A stretch of 5,339 nucleotides of DNA from an uncultured Coriobacteriaceae bacterium (GTDB lineage Bacteria > Actinomycetota > Coriobacteriia > Coriobacteriales > Atopobiaceae), in NCBI GenBank assembly GCA_947367165.1, contig CANBCO010000040.1, forward strand, positions 1 to 5,339. The letters are read 5' to 3'. Of this stretch, positions 1-5,339 are shown piece by piece. A model generated the notes under the pieces. It did not search any database. It worked only from the letters and a program-made list of their open reading frames with translations, and was not told where the DNA came from. The first letter of the stretch is position 1. Every line of letters starts with the position of its first letter. The position numbers and the translations under genes were made by a program.

Positions 1-623
1 ATAATGGTGTGTGGAGCTACTGGAATACAAATCATGCCTCCAAAATCTGGTGTTACCACAGGACCTCCTGCAGATAAGGCATAACTCGTAGATCCCGTTG
101 CGCTCGCCACCACAAAGCCGTCAGCTCGCATGCTTGTAATGGGATTTCCTGAAACCGAGACGTCAAAAGCCACAATTGCGCCGTCAATTCCTCGAGAAAG
201 CGCGATCTCATTTAAGCAAAAAAGATTTTTCTCCGAGAAAACCTCCCCCTCTTTTATGAAAGTCACATCAGCTTCTAGACAGGCCCTTCTCGAAGAATGC
301 AGCTCTCCTGCGAGAGCTAACTCTAAGAAGGTAAGCTGCTCAGAACCTGGAGCTGCTGTTAAAAAGCCCAGGTGCCCATAGGAAATACCTAAAATGGGAA
401 CGCCTGAATAATGCACAATGTTAGCAGCGCGCAAAAGAGTGCCGTCGCCTCCCAAAGAAACCACGAGCTCAACTCCGGTCTTAGCCAAATCCGGTTTATA
501 ACAAAGACGCGGATTGGGGGCCAGCTCTACGTCATAACCCAAACGCTCAAGCGCACCTGTAAGCTCAGAAGCTGCAGCTTTCGCCTGTTCTTGTGTGTTG
601 TCAACAACTAATAAAACGCTCAT
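1..623 (-). CDS. nadK: NAD kinase, 3' end cut by window edge
   Basis: Cytosolic enzyme that phosphorylates NAD to NADP using ATP or polyphosphate; it is the only route to NADP in most bacteria. I translated 207 codons from the ATG at 623-621; the frame stays open to the left edge. Family motifs seen: GGDGTLL at residues 58-64 with the catalytic-type Asp60, GHLGFLT at 83-89, LNEIALSR at 137-144 carrying the NE pair, ADGFVVASATGSTSYALSAG at 167-186, and PVAPHT at 201-206. The usual length is about 280-300 residues, so roughly the last 80 are off the window. The commonly seen Asn before the GxLGFLT loop is Ser here (GISYGHLGFLT), a small variation. The start is preceded by AGAAGG only 2 nt upstream, a close-set ribosome site. 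I found no in-frame ATG nearby upstream. Identification is firm from the motif set; activity is inferred from the family. Confidence 0.95.
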   Translation of the reverse strand, partial: MSVLLVVDNTQEQAKAAASELTGALERLGYDVELAPNPRLCYKPDLAKTGVELVVSLGGDGTLLRAANIVHYSGVPILGISYGHLGFLTAAPGSEQLTFLELALAGELHSSRRACLEADVTFIKEGEVFSEKNLFCLNEIALSRGIDGAIVAFDVSVSGNPITSMRADGFVVASATGSTSYALSAGGPVVTPDFGGMICIPVAPHTI

Positions 624-648
624 GGCCTTCTTTGTTCGCCGCTTGTAT

Positions 649-678
649 ATTTTATGGCATCTGGGGATAACAAGTCAA
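649..678 (-). promoter_or_regulatory. sigma70-type promoter of nadK
   Basis: On the minus strand TTGACT (678-673, 5 of 6 matches to TTGACA) is followed after 18 bp by TAAAAT (654-649, 5 of 6 matches to TATAAT). It lies wholly in the 77-bp gap between the kinase stop and the nadK start, giving a predicted leader of about 20 nt. This implies nadK can be transcribed independently of the sugar kinase gene before it. Confidence 0.6.
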
Positions 679-700
679 TGATTTTCATGTAAGATTCTTT

Positions 701-1633
701 CTAACACCTTATCTCTACATGTTTTACAAGGTCTAGCACGGCTTCTTTTGTAGCAATCCCTTGGGTAAACGCACTTGCAGAACCGGCTGCCGTCGCGAGT
801 GCCAGAGCCTCTAGCGGGTCTTTTGTGCGAACATAGCCTGCAATAAAACCGGCCACCATAGAATCGCCTGCACCAACTGAGTTCACAAGCACGCCTGAAG
901 GAGCTCTGCTGGTTCCAAGGATACCTCTGCTCCCAGCTAAAAATGCGCCTTCTTTTCCACAGCTTACAAGAACAAAGCCGTGGGTTTTCTCGGCGAGCTT
1001 AATTGCCGAGGCATGAAGGGCACAAGTATCGTCTTTTGAAATACCAAAGAGCTCTGCAAGTTCTTCATTGTTAGGCTTAATTAAAAACGGATTCGCGGCT
1101 AATGCGAGTGAAAGCGCACTTCCAGTAGTGTCCACCACTACCTTAGCCTCTCTTGAAGCAGCAATCTCTGCAAGCTCTTGGTAAAGCGAGGCAGGACATC
1201 CCGGGGCAAGCGAACCCGATAAAACCAACGTATCTTTCTTGCTAAGGCCTTCAACCTGTGTTTTCAAACGCGAAATGTCCTCAGCACTTACGTGAGGGCC
1301 GCGTCCATTAATCTCTGTCTCTGAGACACACTGCTTACCTTCCATGCGCTTTACCTTCACGTTAATGCGCGTGTTTTCATGTAAGAGCGTAATAAAATCT
1401 GAAGGAATCTGCGCTTCTCTAAGCAAGGCAGAAATCGCCGCTCCTGTAGCACCTGCTAAAAAGCCCCAAGCGCACGTTTTGGTGCCAAGATTTTGCAACA
1501 TGTGCGATACGTTTATGCCTTTTCCGCCCAGAAAAAGTGCTTCGGAGGTTGCCCTATTGGTCTTTCCCTCTTCTAATGAATCGACCAGCATCATCCAATC
1601 GAGCGCTGGATTACAAGTTAGTGTGTAAATCAA
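701..1633 (-). CDS. pfkB: 1-phosphofructokinase family hexose kinase (PfkB/ribokinase superfamily)
   Basis: A 310-residue cytosolic kinase, the normal length for the 1-phosphofructokinase/tagatose-6-phosphate kinase (FruK/LacC) branch of the ribokinase superfamily, which phosphorylates phosphorylated ketohexoses with ATP. Seen: N-terminal MIYTLTCNPALD, the first signature GGKGIN at 36-41, SETEINGRGP in the middle, KPNNEELAELFG in the C-terminal half, and the anion-hole and catalytic-base motif GAGDSM at 254-259 with Asp257. The start is TTG (1633-1631); a Shine-Dalgarno sequence GAGGTGA (1643-1637) sits 6 nt ahead of it (counted from GAGG), and this start gives exactly the N-terminus conserved in the family. 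The nearby ATG at 1646-1644 is in another frame and soon meets a stop. No fructose or tagatose PTS gene or regulator is adjacent, so the exact substrate (fructose-1-phosphate, tagatose-6-phosphate or fructose-6-phosphate) cannot be read from context. Confidence 0.92.
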   Translation of the reverse strand: MIYTLTCNPALDWMMLVDSLEEGKTNRATSEALFLGGKGINVSHMLQNLGTKTCAWGFLAGATGAAISALLREAQIPSDFITLLHENTRINVKVKRMEGKQCVSETEINGRGPHVSAEDISRLKTQVEGLSKKDTLVLSGSLAPGCPASLYQELAEIAASREAKVVVDTTGSALSLALAANPFLIKPNNEELAELFGISKDDTCALHASAIKLAEKTHGFVLVSCGKEGAFLAGSRGILGTSRAPSGVLVNSVGAGDSMVAGFIAGYVRTKDPLEALALATAAGSASAFTQGIATKEAVLDLVKHVEIRC

Positions 1634-1667
1634 CTGTCACCTCGCATACGCCAAAAGGTTGATTTTA

Positions 1668-1676
1668 AGTGTAGCA
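1668..1676 (-). promoter_or_regulatory. possible extended -10 promoter element of the sugar kinase gene
   Basis: The minus strand reads TGC-TACACT here, an extended -10 (TGn) joined to a 4-of-6 -10 hexamer, placed about 35 bp before the TTG start. I see no convincing -35; a run of seven T lies upstream instead. The same string, TGCTA[C/T]ACTTAA, recurs in front of the large surface-protein gene, which modestly supports a promoter role. Confidence 0.35.
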
Positions 1677-1758
1677 CGGCTCGCAAAAAAAGTGCTATAT
1701 AAAGCGAGGCTTTCTAAAAAAGGCCTAGAAGCATGTGGTGGTTTTCTCGGAAGCGTTG

Positions 1759-2304
1759 TTATGCGCGGTCTAAAATAGCCCCTGGCATAAACTCTTTAAC
1801 CGGACAATTTGTAAAAAGCTCATGGAGCTCCTCTTTGCCCAGCATATCACCGTAATAAAGGAGGTCAAAAAGCTCGTTACCCTCAGAGTATCTAAGGCAA
1901 AATGTGCTTTCTTTAAAACCATTTTTAACATAAAAAGCTTTTCGCCGAATGCGCTGAGCAGCATTGTCTGCCAAGTCATCTATAGGTTCTACGTCTAACG
2001 CGATACTTTTGGGCGCATACTTTTCTTTGATGTGAGACAAAATTTCTGTTCCGTACCCCTTTTTTTGAGAATTGCTAGATACCGCCAAATACAACACATA
2101 CACTACTTTGTTATACACATAATACGCCGAGAAACCCACCAGCTCTTTGTCGTCATAAAAGCCACTCGCAAAAAAGTTTGCGTCTGCTTTTGCGGCTTTA
2201 CAGATGCTTTGAAACGGAATTTGCTCTTCTACTGGAAAAGACTGTTCGTATATGGCTTTTGCAGCGTCTGTGTCTTTTGCAAGTATTGGTGTTTCTTGAA
2301 GCAT
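1759..2304 (-). CDS. GNAT-family N-acetyltransferase
   Basis: A 181-residue protein with the Gcn5-related N-acetyltransferase pattern; such enzymes move an acetyl group from acetyl-CoA to an amine on a protein, small molecule or antibiotic. Seen: an acidic, substrate-side N-terminus; the strand and core LVGFSAYYVYNKVVYVLYLA at 55-74; motif A VSSNSQKKGYGTEIL at 75-89 with the Q-x-x-G-x-G-type CoA pyrophosphate loop (Gln80 to Gly85); and a late KAFYVKNGF at 122-130, equivalent to the family's 'YxxxGF' motif B. A C-terminal extension of about 45 residues follows. The ATG at 2304 has AGGAG about 10 nt upstream. TATAAA on the minus strand (2374-2369) could be its -10, leaving a leader of about 60 nt that contains a hairpin. 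Neighbours do not reveal a substrate. The fold assignment is strong; specific function is unknown. Confidence 0.85.
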   Translation of the reverse strand: MLQETPILAKDTDAAKAIYEQSFPVEEQIPFQSICKAAKADANFFASGFYDDKELVGFSAYYVYNKVVYVLYLAVSSNSQKKGYGTEILSHIKEKYAPKSIALDVEPIDDLADNAAQRIRRKAFYVKNGFKESTFCLRYSEGNELFDLLYYGDMLGKEELHELFTNCPVKEFMPGAILDRA

Positions 2305-2322
2305 GGTTTCTGCTCTCCTGTT

Positions 2323-2339
2323 GTGCTAGCTTTTAGCAC
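2323..2339. repeat. small inverted repeat (hairpin) in the acetyltransferase leader
   Basis: GTGCTA (2323-2328) and TAGCAC (2334-2339) are perfect inverted arms around a 5-nt loop. In minus-strand RNA the hairpin would sit just upstream of the acetyltransferase Shine-Dalgarno sequence (AGGAG, about 2315-2319). It could be an operator dyad or an mRNA hairpin affecting access to the ribosome site. No T run follows it, so it does not look like a terminator. Confidence 0.4.
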
Positions 2340-2440
2340 GATGAGTATCCCGCACACGTTTCAGTTCTTTTATAGAAACCAAAAAAGAGCATGTGTTTAT
2401 CGGCCGCGTAATGCACGTTACATGTAGCTTTGTTACACTT

Positions 2441-4762
2441 TTAATGCACCCAAACCCCTGAGCTGTTCACCCACCAGTTTTCTATGTACGTATCCTTTGC
2501 CATAATACCGGAGTTAAAACAGTAAAACCAGGCGTTCCAATCCGTATCCCAAATCCACCCTTTACACATACTCCCGTTATACCAAAATCCGTACCACTCA
2601 CCATCAATCCAGCTCCACGTTCCATGCACCATAGCGCCTGAGTCACCACAATAAAACCATGCTTGATAGGTGTTATCCCAAATCCAGTTTTTACACATAG
2701 CACCCGAGTCCCAAAAACCATACCAGGCGTTATCTATCCACTGCCAGCAATTTTGAGAAATATACGCATCGCTATTACAGTAATACCAGCTATCTCCCAC
2801 AAAAATCCAAGCGTTAGTCACATACTCCCCATTGTCGTTTACAAATCTCCAGCCCTCAGGGCTCCAAGACCAACCGGCATCTTTTTTCCAAACAGCACTA
2901 TATTGTGAAGAAGCATCCTTACACGACAATTCTGCCCCAGGAACAAGTAGCTCTCCTGTATCTGATGCCCAGCCCACGAGCTCTGAGCCTTCAAGACTTG
3001 CGTCTTCAGGAAAAACAACTTGGTCGCCTAAAAGATATATGTGCGATTCTTTAGAAAAGCCGCTTTCAAACTTTCCCTCACCAGCGTCAAAAGTAATAGC
3101 CTTTCTGGCGACATACGTTCTTTTTTCGCCTTCAGGAATACTGTTTTGGTAAGCTTTAAACTCATCATAAGAAGTTAGCTTAGTTTGATAGCCATCTTCT
3201 TTTATATACCAGGCCAAGTTGTAATCAAAATAGCTATCAAGCTCTTCGGAGCCAGGAAAGTTAGAAGGAATTTGACCTTTTGTAAAAACAATACTACATA
3301 AACTGGGAAGAAATCCGCCCTCTCCCTTAAACATATTGCTCTGTAAAATAACACTAGAAAGTGGGATAAAAGAAAGGTCAACTACTTGTAACATATTACA
3401 ATCCAAGAAAAGATCTGAAGTAGAAGTTACGTTTGACGCCGGTGTCCAAAAACCAAGAGCAGACGAATCCACTAAAGAGGTACAATTAGCAAACGTACCA
3501 ATAAGAAGCATACTCGAAGCTTTTGGAACCCACCCTTCAATCCCTTCTAATGACGTTAAAGAAGAACACCCAGCAAAAGTTCCGCTAAAGACCACAATCC
3601 CTGAAGTAAAACGCCAGTTTTTAAGAGGAGTTAATGATTGCAAAGAGCTGCAGTCTTTAAAAAGACTAGCCGCAGTTGTGACATTGGAAACATTCCAGTT
3701 TGCCATAAAAGAAATATCGGTCAATTGAGTACACCCTTCAAAAATACTCGTAAGTACTGTCATTTTCTCAACATCTATCTTTGCCATAAAAGAAAATTGC
3801 TCTTGTGGAATCTTACTATCACCTTCAAATAGACTATCCATGCTAGTTAAGGAAGTAAAGTCCCAATCTTCTAATGCCGTAACGTCCTCGAGCGCAGAAC
3901 AGCCTTGTAATAGACCAGTAATAAATACTGTATTTTGAGTATAAGGTCCCCATGCTCTTAAAGGTTCAATAGTTTTAAGTGCCGTACACCCAGAAAAGGC
4001 TCCTGTCATTTGGACGAAGTTTTTCTCAGATTTCCATCCGCTAAGAGCTGAAAGATCGCTTAAAGATGAACAGCCAGAAAAAACATATAAAAGGTTTTGT
4101 AGAAGTTCAAGGTGTCCTGACCAAGAAGCTAGTGGAGAAATATCAGAAAGTTTTACACAGTTTTCAAACATATCTTTTACGCTATATACTCCATCCATTT
4201 TAGTAGCCCAGGTACTTAAAAGCGAGATATCCTCAAGCGAAGTGCATCCGCTAAACATCCCGTCCAAGTCTCTAATTTGTATCTCAGTTCCTTCGTTAAG
4301 AGCACAGTTCCATTGGGCTAAACTTGAGATGGAAGTTAAACTCGAGCAGCCCTTAAACGTATTAGCAAGACCCGCGGCAAGATCAAACTGGTTGAAGGTA
4401 ACTGGTCCTGCGACACTTTCAAGTGCGCTACAATCACAAAAAAGGCCCTCTATAGGTCCTAACGGAGTAGAAGACGCTATTGAAGGAGATGTTGTGACGG
4501 CAAAGCCTTTGCCCGGATTATGAGGGTTTTCAGCAAATACAAAATGGCGCATTTCGTCTTTATACTGCGTTGTTGCTGCCCTTATGTCAGCTCCAGTCGT
4601 GTCGCCAGTCATCGTAAGTGTTTTAGTAGTACTATCCCAAGTTAACGTTTGGGCTGCCATGGCAGAAGATGAACAAAACGTTCCCGAGAAACCCAGGGTC
4701 AACAATAAAAATGCTAGAAGGATAAATGACACCCGTTGTCTAGTTTTACACATACATCTCAT
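2441..4762 (-). CDS. secreted BspA-like repeat surface protein with aromatic cell-wall-binding repeats
   Basis: A 773-residue exported protein. Domains in order: a basic N-terminus and hydrophobic core (11-29) ending in AMA-A, a signal peptidase I site near residue 36/37; a short strand-rich segment QTLTWDSTTKTLTMTG (38-53); about 14 units of 26-34 residues (about 104-490) of the type [M/L/T]FxGCSSLxxIsxLxxW, resembling the BspA / 26-residue surface repeat family (DUF285-like); a linker; an InlB-B / Listeria-Bacteroides-type repeat (about 554-626, KAITFDAGEGKFESGF through to YSAVW); and C-terminal Trp/Tyr-rich wall-binding repeats (about 628-773). There is no LPXTG or C-terminal membrane anchor, so attachment is probably non-covalent, through the aromatic repeats. 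The start has AAGGAG 6 nt upstream (4774-4769); a second ATG three codons in is less well placed. Relatives act as adhesins that bind host proteins or other bacteria; that role is inferred here. It is divergent from a related gene at 4995. Confidence 0.88.
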   Translation of the reverse strand: MRCMCKTRQRVSFILLAFLLLTLGFSGTFCSSSAMAAQTLTWDSTTKTLTMTGDTTGADIRAATTQYKDEMRHFVFAENPHNPGKGFAVTTSPSIASSTPLGPIEGLFCDCSALESVAGPVTFNQFDLAAGLANTFKGCSSLTSISSLAQWNCALNEGTEIQIRDLDGMFSGCTSLEDISLLSTWATKMDGVYSVKDMFENCVKLSDISPLASWSGHLELLQNLLYVFSGCSSLSDLSALSGWKSEKNFVQMTGAFSGCTALKTIEPLRAWGPYTQNTVFITGLLQGCSALEDVTALEDWDFTSLTSMDSLFEGDSKIPQEQFSFMAKIDVEKMTVLTSIFEGCTQLTDISFMANWNVSNVTTAASLFKDCSSLQSLTPLKNWRFTSGIVVFSGTFAGCSSLTSLEGIEGWVPKASSMLLIGTFANCTSLVDSSALGFWTPASNVTSTSDLFLDCNMLQVVDLSFIPLSSVILQSNMFKGEGGFLPSLCSIVFTKGQIPSNFPGSEELDSYFDYNLAWYIKEDGYQTKLTSYDEFKAYQNSIPEGEKRTYVARKAITFDAGEGKFESGFSKESHIYLLGDQVVFPEDASLEGSELVGWASDTGELLVPGAELSCKDASSQYSAVWKKDAGWSWSPEGWRFVNDNGEYVTNAWIFVGDSWYYCNSDAYISQNCWQWIDNAWYGFWDSGAMCKNWIWDNTYQAWFYCGDSGAMVHGTWSWIDGEWYGFWYNGSMCKGWIWDTDWNAWFYCFNSGIMAKDTYIENWWVNSSGVWVH
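2444..2881 (-). repeat. C-terminal aromatic cell-wall-binding repeats with a 43-residue super-repeat
   Basis: Residues about 628-773 form about seven short Trp/Tyr/Gly-rich units of roughly 20 residues, like the choline-binding/CW_binding family. They also fall into a longer period: residues 658-700 and 701-743 align over 43 positions without gaps with 20 identities, and 744-773 is a third, partial copy. The DNA (2663-2791 against 2534-2662) keeps partial identity; for example, the same 13-base string starts at 2545 and at 2674, exactly 129 bp apart. Each unit pairs an A/SW[F/Y]YC half with a WYGFW..G.MCK half. Confidence 0.75.
3293..4453 (-). repeat. array of about 14 BspA/DUF285-like protein repeats
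   Basis: Coding repeat, residues about 104-490 of the surface protein. The phrase 'F-x-G/D/N-C-[ST]-x-L' begins at about residues 108, 135, 169, 198, 227, 256, 284, 340, 367, 395, 423 and 451, with degenerate copies at 311 (LFEGDSKIP) and 477 (MFKGEGGFL). Spacing is mostly 27-29 residues. Units usually continue 'xxISxLxxW', placing a conserved Trp about 15 residues after the Cys. The copies are well diverged at DNA level, so this is an old array rather than a recent expansion. Confidence 0.8.
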
Positions 4763-4814
4763 TGGCTACTCCTTATGTTTGGTTTGTGGTAAAAGGTATC
4801 GTGCTTTAAAGTTA

Positions 4815-4845
4815 AGTATAGCAGTTTTTAGAAGTACATAGACAA
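4815..4845 (-). promoter_or_regulatory. likely promoter of the large surface-protein gene
   Basis: The minus strand carries TGC-TATACT, an extended -10 with a 5-of-6 hexamer (4820-4815), about 53 bp before the ATG. The best -35 is TTGTCT (4845-4840) with a long 19-bp spacer, which the extended -10 could compensate for. A run of eight A/T pairs (4844-4851) overlaps and extends upstream of the -35, as an UP-element-like tract might. Confidence 0.5.
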
Positions 4846-4928
4846 AAAAAACAAAGGAGGGGTCTTTATAAATCAACAATGGTACGGCCTTGCTTAAATG
4901 TGTTTTTTTAATGAACTCAAATAACTTC

Positions 4929-4967
4929 TATGCCTCATACCTAGAACCTCATATACTGAAAGAGGCA
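4929..4967 (+). promoter_or_regulatory. control region of the plus-strand surface-protein gene, with repeats
   Basis: TATACT (4952-4957) is a 5-of-6 -10 hexamer 37 bp before the ATG at 4995, without a good -35. It overlaps the second of two CCTCATA direct repeats (4933-4939 and 4947-4953, one period of 14 bp). The whole is bracketed by TGCCTC (4931-4936) and GAGGCA (4962-4967), perfect inverted arms. The arrangement could bind a regulator over the -10 or fold in a transcript started upstream. Promoter function is inferred. Confidence 0.35.
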
Positions 4968-4994
4968 CATTAAACAAAAAGGAAGAGGCGCAGT

Positions 4995-5339
4995 ATGAAA
5001 TTCAATAAACTCCCCCATCACAACATTCAACTTTTTAGCGCGATTCTGCTTATGTTAGCATTTGGTTTTGCCTGTTTTGCCCCGTTTGTTCGGCAAGTCA
5101 AAGCACAACCTCTCACCCTTGATGGGGTGACTTATGATACCACCACGCACGAATGTACGGTGAGTGGCGTGGTTGACGCACAAGCGTTGCGTGCTCTTTT
5201 TAAGCAAGACTTGGATGCAAATAAACATATTTTCCTTCACAAGATTACCTTTGAAGACGGTTCGGGGCTAACAGGAGATGCAAGCTTTCTCTTTTCGCCC
5301 TTTTTCAATGATGGACCAATCGATGATTCACAACAAAGT
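4995..5339 (+). CDS. N-terminus of a second exported surface protein, apparent paralogue of the divergent one; 3' end cut by window edge
   Basis: I translated 115 codons from ATG 4995-4997; the frame stays open to the right edge. Residues 1-37 form a signal peptide: Lys2 and Lys5, two His, a hydrophobic core from about 13 to 32, and VKA before Gln38, a signal peptidase I site. Cys27 lies in GFAC, which does not fit a lipobox. After the cleavage site the protein reads QPLTLDGVTYDTTTHECTVS, then G and ..AQALRALF, close in order to QTLTWDSTTKTLTMTG ..ADIRA of the 773-residue protein, including the Q-x-LT start at residue 38 in both. A later HIFLHKITFED matches RHFVFAE of the other in position. 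A ribosome site (AGAGG, 4984-4988) lies 6 nt before the ATG. No repeats are reached within the window, so a BspA-like body is predicted, not seen. Confidence 0.8.
   Translation, partial: MKFNKLPHHNIQLFSAILLMLAFGFACFAPFVRQVKAQPLTLDGVTYDTTTHECTVSGVVDAQALRALFKQDLDANKHIFLHKITFEDGSGLTGDASFLFSPFFNDGPIDDSQQS

Noticed and set aside
130..611. Plus-strand open frames opposite nadK (130-381 and 411-611)
   Set aside because: The minus strand carries unmistakable NAD kinase motifs across the same bases; these frames have no ribosome site or family pattern.
1707..1726. Hairpin AGGC(C)TTT/AAAGCCT after the acetyltransferase as an intrinsic terminator
   Set aside because: The stem has a bulge, the T run lies in the loop side and not directly after the stem, so it does not meet the usual form.
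2032..2427. 131-codon open frame on the plus strand opposite the acetyltransferase
   Set aside because: It lies antisense to a well-supported GNAT gene, has low-complexity Cys/Phe-rich content and no recognisable domain; it is a shadow frame.
4844..4851. Run of eight A beside the -35 of the surface-protein gene as a phase-variation tract
   Set aside because: Eight bases is short for slipped-strand switching of a promoter and such runs are common in this AT-rich DNA; no supporting length variation can be seen from one sequence.
4853..4911. Strong AAAGGAGG on the plus strand followed by an ATG (4879) encoding a 10-residue frame (MVRPCLNVFF)
   Set aside because: The spacing of 18 nt is too long, the peptide is very short with no known pattern, and the A/G-rich string is explained as upstream DNA of the divergent promoter.
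5073..5075. Cys27 of the right-hand protein as a lipoprotein attachment site
   Set aside because: The preceding residues GFA do not fit the lipobox, and a better signal peptidase I site (VKA before Gln38) follows.
5055..5240. 61-codon minus-strand frame inside the right-hand gene
   Set aside because: It is antisense to a frame with a ribosome site, a signal peptide and similarity to the neighbouring surface protein.

Overview
The window is ordinary bacterial chromosome with moderate-to-low GC. It carries four genes on the minus strand (one cut by the left edge) and one gene on the plus strand (cut by the right edge). An exported protein that combines BspA-like 26-29-residue repeats, an InlB-B-type repeat and aromatic wall-binding repeats points to a Gram-positive, host-associated bacterium. 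Coriobacteriia of the Atopobium/Fannyhessea/Olsenella group is my best guess, but this is inference; a Firmicute is not excluded.

Layout. Positions 1-623 (minus) hold the first 207 codons of NAD kinase (nadK), with a good sigma70-type promoter just upstream. Positions 701-1633 (minus) hold a PfkB-family sugar-phosphate kinase of the 1-phosphofructokinase/tagatose-6-phosphate kinase type, using a TTG start. Positions 1759-2304 (minus) hold a GNAT-family N-acetyltransferase whose leader carries a small hairpin. Positions 2441-4762 (minus) hold a 773-residue secreted surface protein. A 232-bp divergent intergenic region follows, then at 4995 (plus) the first 115 codons of a second exported protein whose N-terminus resembles that of the 773-residue protein.

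How the parts relate. The three left-hand genes are co-oriented housekeeping or metabolic genes, but the gaps (77, 125 and 136 bp) and the promoter-like sequences suggest separate transcription rather than one tight operon. The right half is accessory in character: two divergently transcribed, apparently paralogous surface proteins sharing a control region. The large one has no LPXTG sorting signal and is expected to stay on the cell through its C-terminal aromatic repeats, displaying the leucine-rich-repeat-like region outward, probably as an adhesin.

I found no RNA gene, CRISPR array, insertion sequence or phage element. The observations most worth following are the cysteine-bearing 43-residue super-repeat at the C-terminus of the large surface protein and the divergent paralogue pair. 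I see no clear evidence of an undescribed multi-gene system.
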